Positions 63,952 through 64,000 of a stretch of 64,000 nucleotides of DNA are shown here, piece after piece. This DNA is from Arthrobacter alpinus (GTDB lineage: Bacteria > Actinomycetota > Actinomycetes > Actinomycetales > Micrococcaceae). The notes beneath the pieces were generated by a model. That model searched no databases, had not been told where the DNA came from, and saw only the letters and a program-made list of their open reading frames with translations. The stretch is from positions 2,356,001 to 2,420,000 of the forward strand of contig NZ_CP012677.1 of assembly GCF_001294625.1 (NCBI RefSeq), written 5' to 3'. Position 1 is the first letter of the stretch, and the number at the start of each line of letters is the position of its first letter. The translations under genes and the position numbers were made by a program.

Positions 63952-64000
63952 CTAGCGCCGAACGATCGAACGCAAGAGCCTCAATGCTACCGACAACGAC
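63952..64000 (-). CDS. Possible C-terminus of an unidentified minus-strand gene
   Basis: The minus-strand frame entering the window reads SLSVALRLLRSIVRR and stops at TAG (63952-63954), just before the 34-bp palindrome. Basic, amphipathic ends like this are common, but sixteen codons cannot identify a family. The main support is the stop-then-hairpin arrangement. Confidence 0.3.
   Translation of the reverse strand, partial: SLSVALRLLRSIVRR

Overview
The window reads as chromosome of a high-GC actinobacterium, most likely an Arthrobacter-like member of the Micrococcaceae. The signs are the block prfB-ftsE-ftsX-M23 peptidase-smpB, an actinobacterial Tad locus with TadE-like and DUF4244-type small genes, a WhiB1-type regulator beside a PdtaS-type histidine kinase, and a galactofuranose block (glf, glfT2, wzm, wzt). 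Genus is inferred from gene content only.

Layout. (1) 1-6.4 kb: core cell-division and translation genes on the minus strand (prfB, ftsE, ftsX, an M23 peptidase, smpB), interrupted by a plus-strand membrane acyltransferase. (2) 6.4-11.1 kb: a compact tad operon (ATPase, TadB, TadC, Flp-like pilin, three TadE/G-like proteins), almost every junction overlapping. (3) 11.2-26.8 kb: a surface-polysaccharide locus with four GT4-type glycosyltransferases, a GT2/DUF2304 pair, a membrane GT-C-like protein, a Wzx-type flippase, an asparagine-synthase-like protein, and enzymes that together could build a UDP-2,3-diacetamido-uronic acid (nucleotide-sugar dehydrogenase, 3-dehydrogenase, aminotransferase, N-acetyltransferase, WecB-family 2-epimerase). 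(4) 26.8-38 kb: an eroded, recombined stretch with a methyltransferase remnant, galE, a large secreted GH25 muramidase with three long C-terminal repeats, the 3' end of a group II intron, an IS21 element whose istB is frameshifted, and a dead ISAs1-family transposase. (5) 37.8-57 kb: a second polysaccharide block with LhgO, a flippase-like protein, an acyltransferase/epimerase/aminotransferase set, two paralogous giant membrane proteins around a GT2, a second copy of the 3-dehydrogenase/aminotransferase/acetyltransferase cassette, and the galactofuranose exporter and synthesis genes. (6) 57.3-64 kb: a solitary FHA/FtsK-SpoIIIE protein of the EccC/EssC type, a small membrane protein, whiB1 and pdtaS.

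How it fits together: regions 3 and 5 supply nucleotide sugars, glycosyltransferases and two kinds of export (a Wzx flippase and a Wzm/Wzt ABC exporter) for wall polysaccharides. No Wzy polymerase or initiating phosphoglycosyltransferase was recognised. The most informative structural signal is that the second diacetamido-sugar cassette lies between an intact wzt and a decayed, stop-riddled copy of the wzt 3' half. This suggests the cassette arrived through a recombination event at wzt. Starts, motifs and overlaps were read directly from the sequence; family assignments rest on recognised motifs, and no database search was possible.
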